Counted from the stretch's first letter, positions 33,207-45,835 are shown. The stretch: 64,000 bases of DNA from Vicia villosa (GCF_029867415.1 NC_081184.1:80574364-80638363), one strand, 5' to 3'. Program-made: numbers and translations. The notes: generated by a model not told the origin, from the sequence alone.

Positions 33207-36200
33207 TGTCGCCCTCGGTTTTTGCCATACCTCTCATGGAGAGATACGCGAACTGACTCTTTTTTTTTGTTTTTGCTTTTGTACTTGAAAATCAGAGAGT
33301 CGTCACCGACCTTTTATTTTATCCAATTAAGGAAAGGTTTATAAAAGAAACAGGAAAAAGACATTTAAGAAATTCAAGGTAAGGGGGTAGGTTATACAAA
33401 GGGAAGGTGTTAGCACCCTTTGTATCCATGGTTATCCATGGGCTCTTTAATTTGCTTAGCTCACTTGTTTTCAATCACTTTTCAATTGCTTTAAAATGCT
33501 TGTATGTGGTTTGAAATACCCTTGTAAATTGACTTTGTAATGATCCTTGTGCGGATGTATACAAAGTGTTTTTATCTTTCAAAAGATGTTTTTTTGAAAA
33601 AAGAACGTTAACTTCGTAATGATCCTTGTTTGGATATATACAAAGTATTGTCTTTTTGAAAGTTTTATTTTGAAAAATAACGGTATATGAGATATTTGTT
33701 TTGATTTGAGCAAGCAAATTAGGAGGTCTACCCTGAGTTATAAGGTCTTTATCCTATTTCCTTTAAAAATCTATCCTTTCACCGGATATAAACAAAGGTT
33801 CGATTCGAAACAGTAGAATTTGATTTTTCTTGATTTTTTTGAAAAGAATGAGAAGGGATTACCTTAAGAGGTGCAAGTGTGATTGTGTTTAGATTCAGAT
33901 ATTTTATCTTTGAAGTTAGTGATCTAACGGTTCAATTTTATCTTTGGCATACACGCAGTTTATATGTGCTGGAATTTAAAATGCGGAAATGTAAAATGCG
34001 GAAAGTAAATCTACGCTATTACATCGATTGTGCAGGAAATGTAAACTACGCTATTTACATGAATTTGACAACCTATACATTTATCTAGGAATTTAAATTG
34101 CAAGAAAATAAAAGAAATGTTTTTTGGATTTTTTATGATTTATTTTAATTATAATTAATGCATGATTAATTAAATTAGAATGAGGAAAAAAAGAAATGAA
34201 AATAAATTTAAACCTAAAAATTAAGTTCAAAATATGTTCAAAATGTTTGTCAATTAATTTTAAAACAAAACTAATTTTTTTGGGATTTTTGAAATTGATT
34301 TGAAATTGATTAAGTTAATTAATACATAATTATACAAATAATTACACAAATAATTAAAACTTAAAGATAAAATTATTCTAAATATGTACAAAATTAGTTT
34401 ATGATATATAAACAATATTTAATATAAAGAACAATTTTTTTTTATGATTTTTGATTGGTTGAAAATAATTAAAAGATAAATGTATGCATATTATCTAATT
34501 AATTATACAAAATATTTAAATTATGAAGAAAAATAAAATATTTTTATATCAGAAAATAAAATATTATTTTAGAAACTTAAAAATATTTTTTGTGTATTTT
34601 TTGGATATTTAAAACTATTTTTAATTAATTTTATAAAGAAATTAAAATAAAAATAGAAAATAAACTAAGGCATAATCATGTGTGGTATTTAAATGAGGTT
34701 CATGACATGAGGCTCATTCTGATGCGTTGGATTCATTTTTAGTGGAGATCTATGGCCCAAATGCGTGGATACACGGTACACGTGGTTAGAGGTGCAACAT
34801 GTGATCATGCTGAAACTTAAGAGTCCAACATGGGGCCCACTAAAGCTGACTGGCGAATAGAAAGAGGAGAATATGCCACGCGTGCGGTCAAAAATTCAAC
34901 CTCACTATTCATCATCTTCTTCCTTTTACTTGCGGAATTTCTTGCAGACTTACCTGCGGATTTTCCTGCGGATTTTGCTTTCAATTTTTTAACCTTTTGA
35001 ATGACCTACAAAATGAAAATGGAAAAGAACAAAGGCCACCCAGGTCACCTAAATGGACCCTTCTGAGCATGATAGCGTTGTTAGTTTTTTCATTTGGAGC
35101 CTCTATCATGGAGAACGAAAGCTTCACGTGTTTGAAGCTCAAAAATGGTGGAGCTTCAAAACCACGTTAAGGCTTGCATGTGATCACTCAAACCTACTCT
35201 ATATCATGCCATGAGTCCATGCAAATGGTTAAATTTCATTTTAGTTAAGCATGCATACGAAAACGAAAGCTTATGTGTGTATGTTCATGTAAACATCATG
35301 CGCATATTATGACACTCATGGGACCAAACAAAAAACTTATTCTTACTTTATGTTACTTTAGGAGATGATTGGAAGTGTTTATTTGTATTGATAATGATTG
35401 GAATATGGAAAACGAAAATTTACAAAGTTATGGAATTTTTGAGAATTTTGTGAAGTTTCTTTGCTCCCTCCTTTGCTATTTTCGTGTGTGTCTTGTTGTT
35501 GAAGTATGCAGCTTAATTTATAAGCCAAGAAGTGCTTAGAAACTAAGCCAAGAAGCATTCATTGCTTGGTTGAAACTTTGATTTTTAAATATTAAAAATC
35601 TTTGAATATTTGACCAAGTCTTGCTCTTCTTCACTTCTCTTGCCCTGTACTTCAATTTTCTGCAGAAAATTAAAGATTCTTTGGTGAGTCATGCTTAAGA
35701 TTTAAGCCATCCATTATCCTTCCATTTTCCATTTTCAATTTAATCTTAAAATAGGATAAAATTAAACCAAAAATGAATAAAAATGGTATGGGATATGTCT
35801 TGGTCGTGGGAGGCCCATTATATCATGGTAAACATGTTTGAACTATGAGAAATTGGCCCCATTTGGAAAAAATACATTTTTGAGCAATGTTGGTTTTATG
35901 CATTTTCCCAAAATTTAGCCACCTTCAACAAGGTGTAAATCCCTCAATTTTTGTCATATGAAGGAGATCTTGCACTTTTTGAAAACCTCAAGGAGTCCTC
36001 TAACCAATGTCTTTGGTCTCATGTCAAAATGATTTTTGATTCTCCTTGTGTGTCCTTTTGAAAAAAGTGTCTTTTTGTTGACTTTGAAAATGACCTGTAA
36101 TGTCTTTGTCCATATTTTTCAAATGGTGAATCTAATGACCATGGGACAAATTTCATTTGAAAGATAATTGAATTTCCTTCAAAATGAGCTTTGGTTTGAA

Positions 36201-37937
36201 TTTTTTGGATGAAGAATGAGAGAGTTATGACCAGTCAAAGTTCAGTTGACTTTTCAGGTGAAAACCCTAATTTTGAATCTTAGGGTTTTGTTGATTTTTG
36301 ATCTTTCCTTGATGAATTATGATCATCCAATGATCAAATAATGAATCCTTTGACAAAATATGGATGTTGACAAAAAATTTCATTTTTGACTGTCTGTTGA
36401 CTTTTTTTGGTCAAACGGGTCGTCTGTTGACTGTTTGAGCTGCTGACGGTGCGTCTGAGTGAATTGAAGTTTGAAAATTTGTCTGATGGTACTTTGAGAT
36501 ATATGGAGGTCCATGAAATCCATTTGAGGTCTCAAAAACTTGTTTCTCCTGAAAAAACAAGAAACCCTAATTAGGGACTGTTTGTGTAGAAGACAGTTAA
36601 GCGTACCTGATTTTTGTGCAGTGCTGAGTCTCTGCTAATCATGTGATATTCAGAAGACTTCTAGGACAAAAATCTTGGAATTTTGAATTGCAAAAGATTG
36701 ATTTGATTGATGGTACAAAACACTGAGAATTATACTGTCAGCAATTTGACTGTCAACTGACTGTTCAGGTATTAATGTAGCAGTTAGAGTGAAAAATCAA
36801 CAGTCAAAGTTAATTTTCTTTTTGTTGTTTTTGTTTTATGTGAAAGATGAAATTTTATTTACATGACTTGTTAAAAAACACAGACATAATAAATAACTAA
36901 TATTTACTGTACGCGAGCAAAATTACCGATAATAACCCTGAAAATCATTTAATGCACAGAAAAATAAATATTTGACTGGCAGAAAACACACAAAATATTA
37001 TCTGAATAATTAAGCAGCAGTATGACAAATAGTACAACATTTAATATTGACAGTACAAATATTACATACTATAATGAACAGTACGACGAGTAAACGGTAC
37101 ATTTAAGAAATATGAGATACGACACACTTTAAGAATGACGATTGATAACCCATGCTACGAATAATAACATGTAGATGATTGGGAATGCAAGCATCCCAGA
37201 TCCACAGTTTTCAGGGCTATGTAGACAGAAGAAAGACATGATTACCACCACAACGGTGATGACCATAAGAAAACACGTTTCCATCCGCTTCGCCATTTTG
37301 TCGGGGAAGAAGAAAGAATGAATATGAAGTAGAAATTTTGAGAGATGAGTTAGAATTTGATGTGAGATTTTATGGAAAAAATGAGAGGTATTTATAGAAT
37401 GAAAAGAAGGATAGAGACATTGGGGAATGAAGTGATTCCGTACAAAAGGAAAATTTGAGTGGAAGTAAGATTTGAAAGAAAGTGTATGATAGTGTTGGGA
37501 AAAAGAGAGATGTATAGAATAAAGTTAGGATTTGATTTTTGAAAAAAAAGATTTGAAGAGATTTTGAAAATAATGGAATATAGTACAAAAGTTAGTGGGA
37601 AACAAAAATTAGTAATAATTTACTTGTTTACCAGTACAGTTTGAATCCTCGACTCTGCGCCTGCAAAAGATTTAGTTCTGTACCAATTGCGTCAGTACTA
37701 TTTATCTGTAAATAAATATCAAATAAATAGCGTGTGTGAAGTAATAAACAGTAACTGGCGTTTGCGTAAGAATAAATTCAACAGCGAGCCAAAATACTGT
37801 ATAAGAAAAATTCTAAAAACTAAGTATTTCATATGTCAGGATATTTATGAAATAAAAATCCATGATTATATGAAACTCCAAATTTTTAGATTGGAGTTTT
37901 CTTGAAAAAAGATGCGGGCAAATTTTGGGGTATAACA
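33207..37937 (-). repeat. D 5' LTR (4731 bp)
   Basis: It is the partner of 12906-17618. It retains ordinary mixed sequence at about 36473-36696 where the other LTR has the homopurine tract. Stem-loop at 33394-33425; TATAAATA (- strand) at 37389-37396; tRNA-like module at 37640-37697; leader ORF at 37129-37296. The U5 PBS-like 10-mer at 33296-33305 has one C-to-T change in this copy. Confidence 0.9.
37129..37296 (-). CDS. LTR-encoded 55-aa putative membrane protein of D (5' LTR copy)
   Basis: This is the copy that would be transcribed from the 5' LTR promoter. It has the same start, length and two hydrophobic segments as 16810-16977, with Cys for Ser at residue 8, and Gly-Ser for Glu-Pro at 32-33. 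All three base differences change the protein. That gives no sign of purifying selection since insertion, as expected for a single element copy. The ORF precedes ORF1 by about 4.6 kb on the genomic RNA. Confidence 0.4.
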   Translation of the reverse strand: MAKRMETCFLMVITVVVVIMSFFCLHSPENCGSGMLAFPIIYMLLFVAWVINRHS

Positions 37938-39142
37938 AAGATGTGGCACGGTTTGTATATGCTTGTTTAACTTGTCAGAAATCGAAGATTGAACACCAGA
38001 AGCCTGCAGGGTTGATGCAACCGTTAGAAATTTTAGAATGGAAGTGGGATAGCATTTCGATGGATTTCGTAACGGGGTTGCCTAATACTGTGAGTGGACA
38101 CGATTCAATATGGGTGATTGTTGATAGGCTTACAAAATCAGCCCATTTCATACCTATTAACATCACGTATCCGGTGGCGAAGTTAGCCGAGATCTACGTC
38201 CGAGTGATTGTGAAGTTGCATGGTATTCCCTTGTGCATTGTGTCGGATAGAGATCCAAGATTCACTTCTGATTTTTGGAAGAGCTTGCAAGAAAGTTTGG
38301 GTTCTAAGTTGAGGTTGAGTTCGGCGTATCATCCTCAGACGGATGGTCAAACTGAAAGAACTATTCAATCTCTAGAGGATTTGTTGAGAGCATGTTTTCT
38401 CGAGCAGGGAGGCTCGTGGAGCGCTCATCTTCCATTGATCGAGTTTACTTATAATAATAGTCATCATTCTAGTATCGAGATGGCACCTTTTGAAGCGTTG
38501 TATGGTCGGAGGTGTAGAACTCCGCTATGTAGACACGAATCCGACGAAGGTGTAATACTTGGACAGGAAATTGTACGAGAAACCACAGAGAAGGTAAAGA
38601 TGATCCGGGAAAAGATGAAGGCTTCACACAGTAGACAGAAGAGCTATCATGATAAGCGAAGGAAGGAGCTAGAATTTGAATCAGGTGACCATGTGTTTCT
38701 AAGAGTCACGCCTGTGACTAGTGTTGGTCGTGCCCTGAAGTCTAAAAAGTTGACTCCGCGATTTATTCGTCCTTACAGATTTCAGAGAGAGTTGGTATTG
38801 TCGCTTATAGGGTGGCGTTGCTGCCTAACCTTTCGAAAATGCACGATGTGTTTCATGTGTCGCAACTTCGGAAGTATGTCCCAGACCCATCTCACGTGAT
38901 TCATATGGATGATGTGCAAGTGAGGGAGAATCTTACAGTAGAGACGATGCCGATTCGGATCACGGATCGTGAGATAAAGTCCCTTAGAGGTAAAGATATT
39001 CCGTTGGTGAAAGTAGTCTGGACGGGGACTACCGGAGAAATCATGACGTGGGAAATGGAGAGCAAGATGCGGGACTCCTATCCCGAGTTGTTTGAACGAG
39101 GTAAGATTTTTGAGGACGAAAATATCGTAAGTGGGGGAGAGT
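37938..39142 (+). pseudogene. Element A pol, part 3: integrase core and chromodomain
   Basis: It resumes after D with the two Cys of the HHCC finger (CLTCQKSK). The core follows: Asp in SISMDFVTGLP, Asp in IVSDRDPRFTSDFW, and Glu in HPQTDGQTERTIQSLE. The C-terminal domain has KLTPRFIRPYRF and a frame change near 38795-38815, then MHDVFHVSQLRKYVPDP. The end matches the Tekay/Del chromodomain: IPLVKVVWTGTTGEIMTWE then MRDSYPELF. The stop is at 39147, just into the LTR. A polypurine tract, gtgggggaga (39131-39140), precedes the 3' LTR. Confidence 0.9.
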
Positions 39143-41258
39143 TGTAACACCCTGATTTTTTATATTTATTTTATTACGTAGTTATTTGGTGTATTTGGTG
39201 CTTAAACTGATATTTTAATTATTACTGTATTAGTTTAATAATTAATTATAAGTAGTAAAAATGATTAATTAGTTATTTGGGCCAAGTAGTGATTAGTAAT
39301 TGGGAGGGTGTGTAGAAAGCCCATTAGCAAATTAAGGATTAGTAAGAGATTAATAAAAATAAGGAAAATTAGAAGGAATAGTTTCTTTTGGCAAAATTGT
39401 GAAGAACGTAGAAACAGAGAAAGAGGCTAGGGCAAGAGAGAAAGGAGATTTCCACCATTGTTGAAGGATCAAAGCTCAATCCTAAGGTAAGAGGGAGAAT
39501 GGGTTCTTTAAATGGTGATTACAACATGAGAGGGTAGTGAGGGTTCCTTTCCCTCTTAGGTTTCATAACTGATATGTTTGATCCCTTCTTTGATGTGTGA
39601 ATTGATTTGACTTGTATGTTGTTCTTCATGACTAATGAGTATTGTATGATTGTGGACGAAATTCTGTTTTGGATTGATGAATTATGGTGTGGTTTTGAAT
39701 GTTGGTTGAGTTGTTGTTGTGTTAATCAGAGGAACTGAATCTGAATGTAAAACTGTCCAATTTGATGAGTAGGAATTGAGTTGTTATCATGTTAAAATTG
39801 ATGTAGCATAACAGGTTAATGAATCTAGATGAAAGGTGTGAGTTAATAGGTGAAAATATGATGTTTTGGACCTGAAATCGCAGACTGGAAGTGATGAAAA
39901 CGAGTGAGAACGAACTGGTGCGAGTGCAGACTTGGAAAGACAGTTTTCCTGTCAGTTTGCGTATGGTACGCGTATGGGTTGGGGCCATACGCGTACGAGG
40001 GACACACCTGGAGGGCTATACGCGTATGATACGCAGCCCTGTCCCAATATAGTACAACCTCCTGGTGGAATGCGTATGGTACGCGTATGGAAGAGAGGTC
40101 ATACGTGTATGATAAGGTGATACGCGTATGGAGGAGTTTTTAGTGCAAATCTGATTCTGGTGATACGCGTATGATACGCGTATGGGCAAGGGGGTATACA
40201 CGTATGGCTTAACTATACGCGTATGGTTACGCTAGTGTGCAGAATCTTCCATTTTTGTGATTTTCTTCTGATTCTTGAGTAAGACGAATACCTTTCTGAG
40301 TTCCTTAAATTGTAGGACTTAGGTAAACATAGAGAGATTGTAAAAGTTATACTTTGGACATAAAATATTGTGATAAGTTTATGTTGATTGCTGTGAATGT
40401 AATTACAAGATAATGAAATTATAGTTGCATGTTGTTGAGTTGGTGATAGCCTAAATGGAAATGAGTTGAAGGCTGAGGCTTGTATTGTTGAATTGTGTTG
40501 ATTGGATGTCCATATTGCATACATATGTTGTTGAGGGCTTATGCTCTGTTGTTGGCTTGTATTAGCAATTGTTGAAGGCTTATGCCTTGTTATTGCCTCC
40601 AAGATAATGGAAACTGTTGAGGGCTTATGCTCTGTTGGTACCACATGCATGTAGAGTGGATAGTTGCATTTTCATTCATCTGACTGATTGTAAATGTCAT
40701 GTATTAATATTGTTGTGTGAATGATGGTGTGAGAATCGGTTTATGTTTGTGTTTATGCATGGTGTAGATACTACTCCTTAACCATGTGATATTTCACCGT
40801 ATATTTATTGAATGTAATTCTCACCCTTTTTCTGTTGTTGTGTCTGTGCTTCTTCGGGAGTACAGATAACCAGGTACCAGAGTAGTGCTTGGATTTTCGA
40901 GTGTTCCTGATCGAGTCTCAGGAGTCGCTCTGATACGTAACATAGGGATGTTGGGATACGCCATATTTTGTTCTGTTTTCAGTAAAATGTTAAATTGTTA
41001 CGTATCTTGATTTTGACATCATTGTTGGACCACCTGTTTAGTGGATATAATTTATTGTTGGGGTCGTGGTGCCAAAAGAACTAATAAGTTGTTTGAATTT
41101 CGCTGCAGTATTAGAAATTCTTTTTTTTTAATGAAAAACTATTAAATGCGGTGATGTTTTGTGAATTGTTTGAAGATGTGACATCCTACTTGCAATACTC
41201 TGATTATTTATGTATTTGTAATTCGTTTATTTTCGATATGGGAAAGTGGGGTGTTACA
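39143..41258 (+). repeat. Element A 3' LTR (2116 bp)
   Basis: It runs from TGTAACACCCTG to GGGGTGTTACA, the usual termini of Tekay/Del LTRs. It contains an array of ACGCGT palindromes (39957-40230) and gagggcttatgctctgttg repeats (40525-40650). No gene is seen. It is followed by the interior of element E, so A lies within E. The 5' LTR of A is beyond the left edge of the window. Confidence 0.85.
39957..40230. repeat. Array of ACGCGT-centred palindromes in LTR A
   Basis: About eight copies of atacgcgtat or related (catacgcgtatg is a perfect 12-bp palindrome) occur within 275 bp, together with decayed forms such as catacgtgtat and atacacgtatg. Confidence 0.8.
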
Positions 41259-41375
41259 CTAATGATGATTATTAAAACAGATAATGTCTATCATAAGTTG
41301 AATGTTCAGACAAACAGGAAAGAAATTGCAAATGAAAGTAAATCTAATGATCTAAAAAGTTCATCCTTCTGGACA

Positions 41376-41648
41376 TTAATCAATCTTGTCGTTATTAGGC
41401 CTGGGAGTAGTGATCACTACAGGAATCTTGGGATGGTTGAATTCAATTTCACCAGCATCGATCATGTCTTGAATCTTGTTCCTCAGTGTCCAGCAACTAT
41501 TTGTATCGTGACCAGGGCTACCGGAGTGGTATGCACATCTCGTATTGGTACTATAGCCACGAGCAAAAGTACTAGGATTCTTAGGGGGATCCTTTAAAGT
41601 AATCAACTCTGATTTCAACAAGTATTGTAATGCCAGAGCCAGTGACAT
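41376..41648 (-). pseudogene. E gag fragment with CCHC-like zinc knuckle
   Basis: The frame reads MSLALALQYLLKSELITLKD and then the knuckle CAYHSGSPGHDTNSCWTLR (CX8HX4C with the preceding His), followed by KIQDMIDAGEIEFN. This matches the C-terminal part of Tat/Ogre gag. Neither the gag core nor a protease flanks it. It ends in a stop at 41376. Confidence 0.75.
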
Positions 41649-41713
41649 ATTAATCTGGGTGAATTGACGCTTATGCGTGTGTGGCTTGCGTCGTTGTTAT
41701 GGAACTGGTGTAG

Positions 41714-42165
41714 AGATTCAGAGTATCTGGGGTTCGAGCTTCCGAAATGTGTATCTGATAAGGATGTTTCAGAATGTCCGGGGTTCGAGCTTCCGGAATG
41801 TATATCTGATTAGAATGTTTCAGAAGTCTGGGGGTTAAGCTTCCAAAATGTTCATCTGATTGGAACTTTCAGAATGTCCGGGGTTCGAGCTTCCGGAATG
41901 TATATCTGATTGGAATGTTTCAGAAGTCTGGGGGTCAAGCTTCCAGAATGTTTATCTGATTGGAACTTTCAGAATGTCCGGGGTTCGAGCTTCCGGAATG
42001 CATATCTGATTGGAATGTTTCAGAAGTCTGGGGGTCAAGCTTCCAGAATGTTCATCTGATTGGAACTTTTAGAATGTCTGGGTTCGAGCTTCCAGAATGT
42101 CTATCTGATTGGAATGTTTCAGAGGTCTAGGGGTCAAGCTTCCAGAATGTTCATATGATTGGGAT
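41714..42165 (-). repeat. 100-bp-period array of alternating 50-bp units in E
   Basis: Two related subunits alternate: one with cagaatgtccggggttcgag, the other with cagaagtctgggggtcaagc. Successive copies of the first start at 41770, 41870 and 41970. The array sits exactly where ORF1 and gag should be. Confidence 0.85.
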
Positions 42166-42415
42166 TGATTTGTTGATGGTATTTGTCTGACCAGTTGGTC
42201 GACCTAAAAGGAAAAGTTAGTTTTACGTGATGTTATGAATGCAAATGCAATCTTTTCTAGGATCTTTAGGAATTTAGTTAGGACATTAGAAAATGATTTG
42301 GTCGCGTCTTTGTCTGAAGAATTCTGACTTTTGTCTTTGAATGTCTTTCTTTGAGAATCAAGCTCACCATATCCAGTGGGTCATAGCCTCTGATTCGGGA
42401 TACTTTTGAATTTTG

Positions 42416-42593
42416 AAAGTACATGGCTAGAGGAAAATAAATCCTCTTGCCCCTTGATAGGTACAATGTCTCTGAACTGGAAGGCATACGTCCAGAGGAA
42501 AATAAATACTCTTGCCCCTTGATAGGTACTGTGCCTTTGAATTGGAAGATATATGGCTAGAGGAAAATAAATCCTCTTGCCCCTTGATTTAGG
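42416..42593 (-). repeat. Leader tandem repeat in E, three copies of about 62 bp
   Basis: This is the same unit as at 6921-7037 (C), here in three copies, the last ending cttgatttagg. Confidence 0.75.
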
Positions 42594-43403
42594 AATTCAA
42601 TCCTTGATAAGAGTACCTGAAATTGTGCGCCATAAATTCCTAAGATCCTTGAAAGGGTTAGTTAACATGATATGTTATGATGTCATGATGTCATGATGTC
42701 ATGCACATGTAATGCAATAAGTAAAGCATGAGGTAATAAGGATGAAATGTCCTACAAGCAAATCCTGCAAGGAAATAGTAGGGTTAGTAGCACACACAAG
42801 CAAGTCACACAAATGTCCATAGGTTCAAAGGCTTGCATGGAGTTTGATTAGATAACAACACTTCCCCAAAGGTATTTCTAAGGATAAGGATGATATCAGC
42901 AACGGGTTCTACCGAGTTATTCAGAATTGTCAGCCCTTCTAAAGCACCCTCGGACACGATACATTCGCATCATGCAATGATACTTTGAGAAAGAACCTAT
43001 CTGAATTGTAGTATCGGGTAGCGACTAGATTCTCAACATTTGTCAAGAGTAGTCCCCCCACTACGTTCCTAAAGGCCAAGATGGGTTAAAGGTAACTAAA
43101 GGTCCTTGAGCTCCGGCGCACCCACAGACACATACATAGACCTCCCTCATTTGAGAAAGGTGTGCATATAGCTATGGAGTCCTAACTCAAGCGTGAACTT
43201 CATATTGACTCATCTCCCACATATGTGAAAGAGGCCGCCATGACTATGCCACTCCTATCTTAAGTGTACTTGAATCCTAGTGTAGGATTTTTCCTTCATT
43301 TATTTCTCAAAACAGCCCTGAAAAATAAAGCAAGCAAAGCAGACAATAGAAAACAATTAAGTGATCCTAAGCTATTAAGGTAACCCCTCTTTTATTCGAA
43401 TAT

Positions 43404-43420
43404 CCCCAGTAGAGTCGCCA
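43404..43420 (-). promoter_or_regulatory. Primer binding site of E
   Basis: TGGCGACTCTACTGGGG on the - strand, with one difference from the C and D sites (A for G at position 11). It lies four bases inside the LTR end at 43425. Confidence 0.8.
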
Positions 43421-44010
43421 GTTCTGTAATACGGTGAACTGACTTTATTGAAATGTCGCGGTAAGCAAGAGTCGCCACCGACTTTTATTTTATCCAAATT
43501 AACAGAAAGGCTAAAAGAACAAAAAAAACCTTTTAAAAGAAATTTTGAGTTCGGGGGGTAATTTATACAAAGGGAAGATGTAAGGCACTCTTTGTATCCA
43601 TGGTTTTCCATGGGCTCTTAATTGCTTTGCTCTTTTGTAACCAAAAGTTTAGAAATATGTAGAAGAGGAAATAAGGACTTTAGCTCGTAAATGAGTGTAG
43701 CCTTTATGAAGGTTTATCAAAAAGTGTAAGAAAAAGATTTAAGCTAGAGCAAAGCAATTAGGGGCAAATTACCTTGACATTGTAAAAGAGTTCTTTTAGC
43801 CTTTCAGGGCTATCCATACCATAAGAGGGTAGGAAGTCCTTTTATTTGGAGGTTGAAGGGTCGTCGCAATTATCGTTCGCCATAAGACTGTCCCTGCCAT
43901 AGGGGGGCAGATAGTCTAAGGAAAGGATCAGAATAGTCATCATTATTAGGCAACCAGGAGGACACCTCAGCAATAATCGAAAGGGACTATCACATCATCG
44001 TAGGCAACCT

Positions 44011-44254
44011 CGAGGGACGAGATCATATAACCGAACCGAAGGCAGCATCATTGGGACTTATGATCTTTTGTGACAAGAATGAACTGAGGGCAACATTGCT
44101 GAGGTGTCCTCGTATTCGAGGGACTTGACCCTCGAGGGACGAGATCATATAACCGAACCGAAGGCAGCATCATTGGGACTTATGATCTTTTGTGACAAGA
44201 ATGAACTGAGGGCAACATTGCTGAGGTGTCCTCGTATTCGAGGGACTTGACTAT
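44011..44254. repeat. 122-bp tandem duplication in LTR E
   Basis: The unit starting cgagggacgagatcatataa at 44011 is repeated at 44133 with almost no change. This is a recent local duplication near the LTR 3' end. Confidence 0.85.
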
Positions 44255-45553
44255 CCTGCACTGGAAAGGCAACAAGGCAACAGGCAACAGACAACAAAAG
44301 GGGTTACCATAAAAGGTGTGTGTGGCACAATCATGTGGTTCAGTTTAATTATTTTATCTTGTAATTAGTGATCTAAGTTATTTAGCAGGCTTGCACTCCC
44401 TAGGATTACTAACCATAGCAGAAAAACAAAACAGCAAAATTAAACCCTAATTACTATTACAACCTCGGATCAGATACATAATAAGGCAAAAGGGCTTGTG
44501 GGCAAACCACAATAAAAAAATAATTAAATAGATGATAAGTTTAGGGTTACCACAAAGTTTAAGCTTTAATCAATCTGGTTAACCCTGGATGCCTGGATGC
44601 TAGAATCAGGTGTGGTCGAATTTTGAAGGTTCACCATGGAACTGCAAGCTCTGAAGCGTTGGATTAATCCATGCGTGAACAAGCTATGAATGTCTCCAAA
44701 ACAGTCCAATGCTCACGATGGCAGTACCTCGCAAAAACAAGAAAATGGTAGTACGGATATAAATAAGATGACGCGTGAATAATGATAAAGAAATATTAAC
44801 AATTAATCATAATTAACAAAAAAAAAATCTAAAAAGAAATTAAAATTAAGAAACACAATTTTATATTTTAATATGAGAAAATAAAGTCTAAATCTAACAC
44901 AAAATATCTTTATATTTTTATGTCAATTAAAAGAAAAAGGAAACCATTAAAGAAAACTATTATTCAAAAATAAAACCAAAGATAGGGTGCAATATGCAAC
45001 GGGGGCGCTGGGCCCATAATCAATACAAGACCATGTTAATTCAAAAACAAAACTCAGCCAAATTGGGGGAGGTGTATCGCATAGGAATAGGTGATGATGT
45101 AGTAAAACCGGTTTGGACCTTAAGTCACCAGCAGCCCAAATGAATAAAAAGAAAAACCCTAAGACAAAGGGGTGAGTCGTCCGCCCCCCTTCACTCTGTT
45201 CTTTCATTCGGCCTCCCTCTCTCTCTCTCAATTCATCGCTTTCTCCCTTCAAACTAACCGCAAAAAAATTATGAAACAAAGTTACCAACTCGCTTATATT
45301 CCAACTCACACAGAAAACCTAACATCTCAGCACTAAATTGAATGGCATATGGACACATAATCAATCAATTGGCATGGGATTTATAATCAACACATACAAG
45401 CAACAAATTGGCAACAAGAATTTGATGTAAGGGAATCGAAAATTACCCCAATCTAGTGGTTGGCGGCAGCCTTAGGAGGACTAACAGTGACGCTACATCC
45501 TGTGTATCGAACTGTTCACTTTCTTCTGTTTGTCTTGGATTAACACAACCACC

Positions 45554-45558
45554 ATGTG
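45554..45558. repeat. Target site duplication of F, left copy (atgtg)
   Basis: Repeated exactly at 51624-51628. Confidence 0.95.
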
Positions 45559-45835
45559 TGATAAGAGGGGTTTTGCTACTACCATAAACTAGGGTTCTAC
45601 TCAAAGAAAAAAGAGATAAAACTTGAGACAATAATAAAATTAGTTTTCATTCAGCATGCTAAGAAATAGAGGTTGCAGCTCTATAAATACAAGATATAAA
45701 AATATGGGCCTTGGGTAACACTGGTTCGGCCCACTTGGAGGAAAACATAAAAAGCTGAACTTAAAAATAAGGATTTAATTCATAACATAGTCTTGAAGCC
45801 ATGTGGGCTTCCTCACAATTCTGTTGGGCCTATCA
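45559..45835 (-). repeat. F 3' LTR (277 bp)
   Basis: Starts tgataagagg, ends cctatca. Its first 61 sense-strand bases encode the last 20 codons and stop of the gag-pol ORF. Confidence 0.95.

Larger units (their letters stand above)
12906..37937 (-). mobile_element. D: Ogre-type Ty3/gypsy retrotransposon, 25 kb including H
   Basis: It is bounded by tgtcgccctc and gtataaca ends with perfect aagat duplications. Sense-strand order (right to left): 5' LTR 37937-33207, PBS, ORF1, gag, [element H inserted], protease and repeat linker, 258-bp intron, RT, RNase H, second RNase H, integrase, tandem-repeat 3' region, 3' LTR 17618-12906. Without H it is about 20.7 kb, within the size known for Ogre. ORF1 upstream of gag, the tandem RNase H domains and the intron are the lineage hallmarks. 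Visible lesions are few: a stop and a frameshift in ORF1, frame changes in gag, a stop after the protease, and a one-base insertion in pol near 21255. The copy is non-autonomous but not ancient. Confidence 0.92.
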
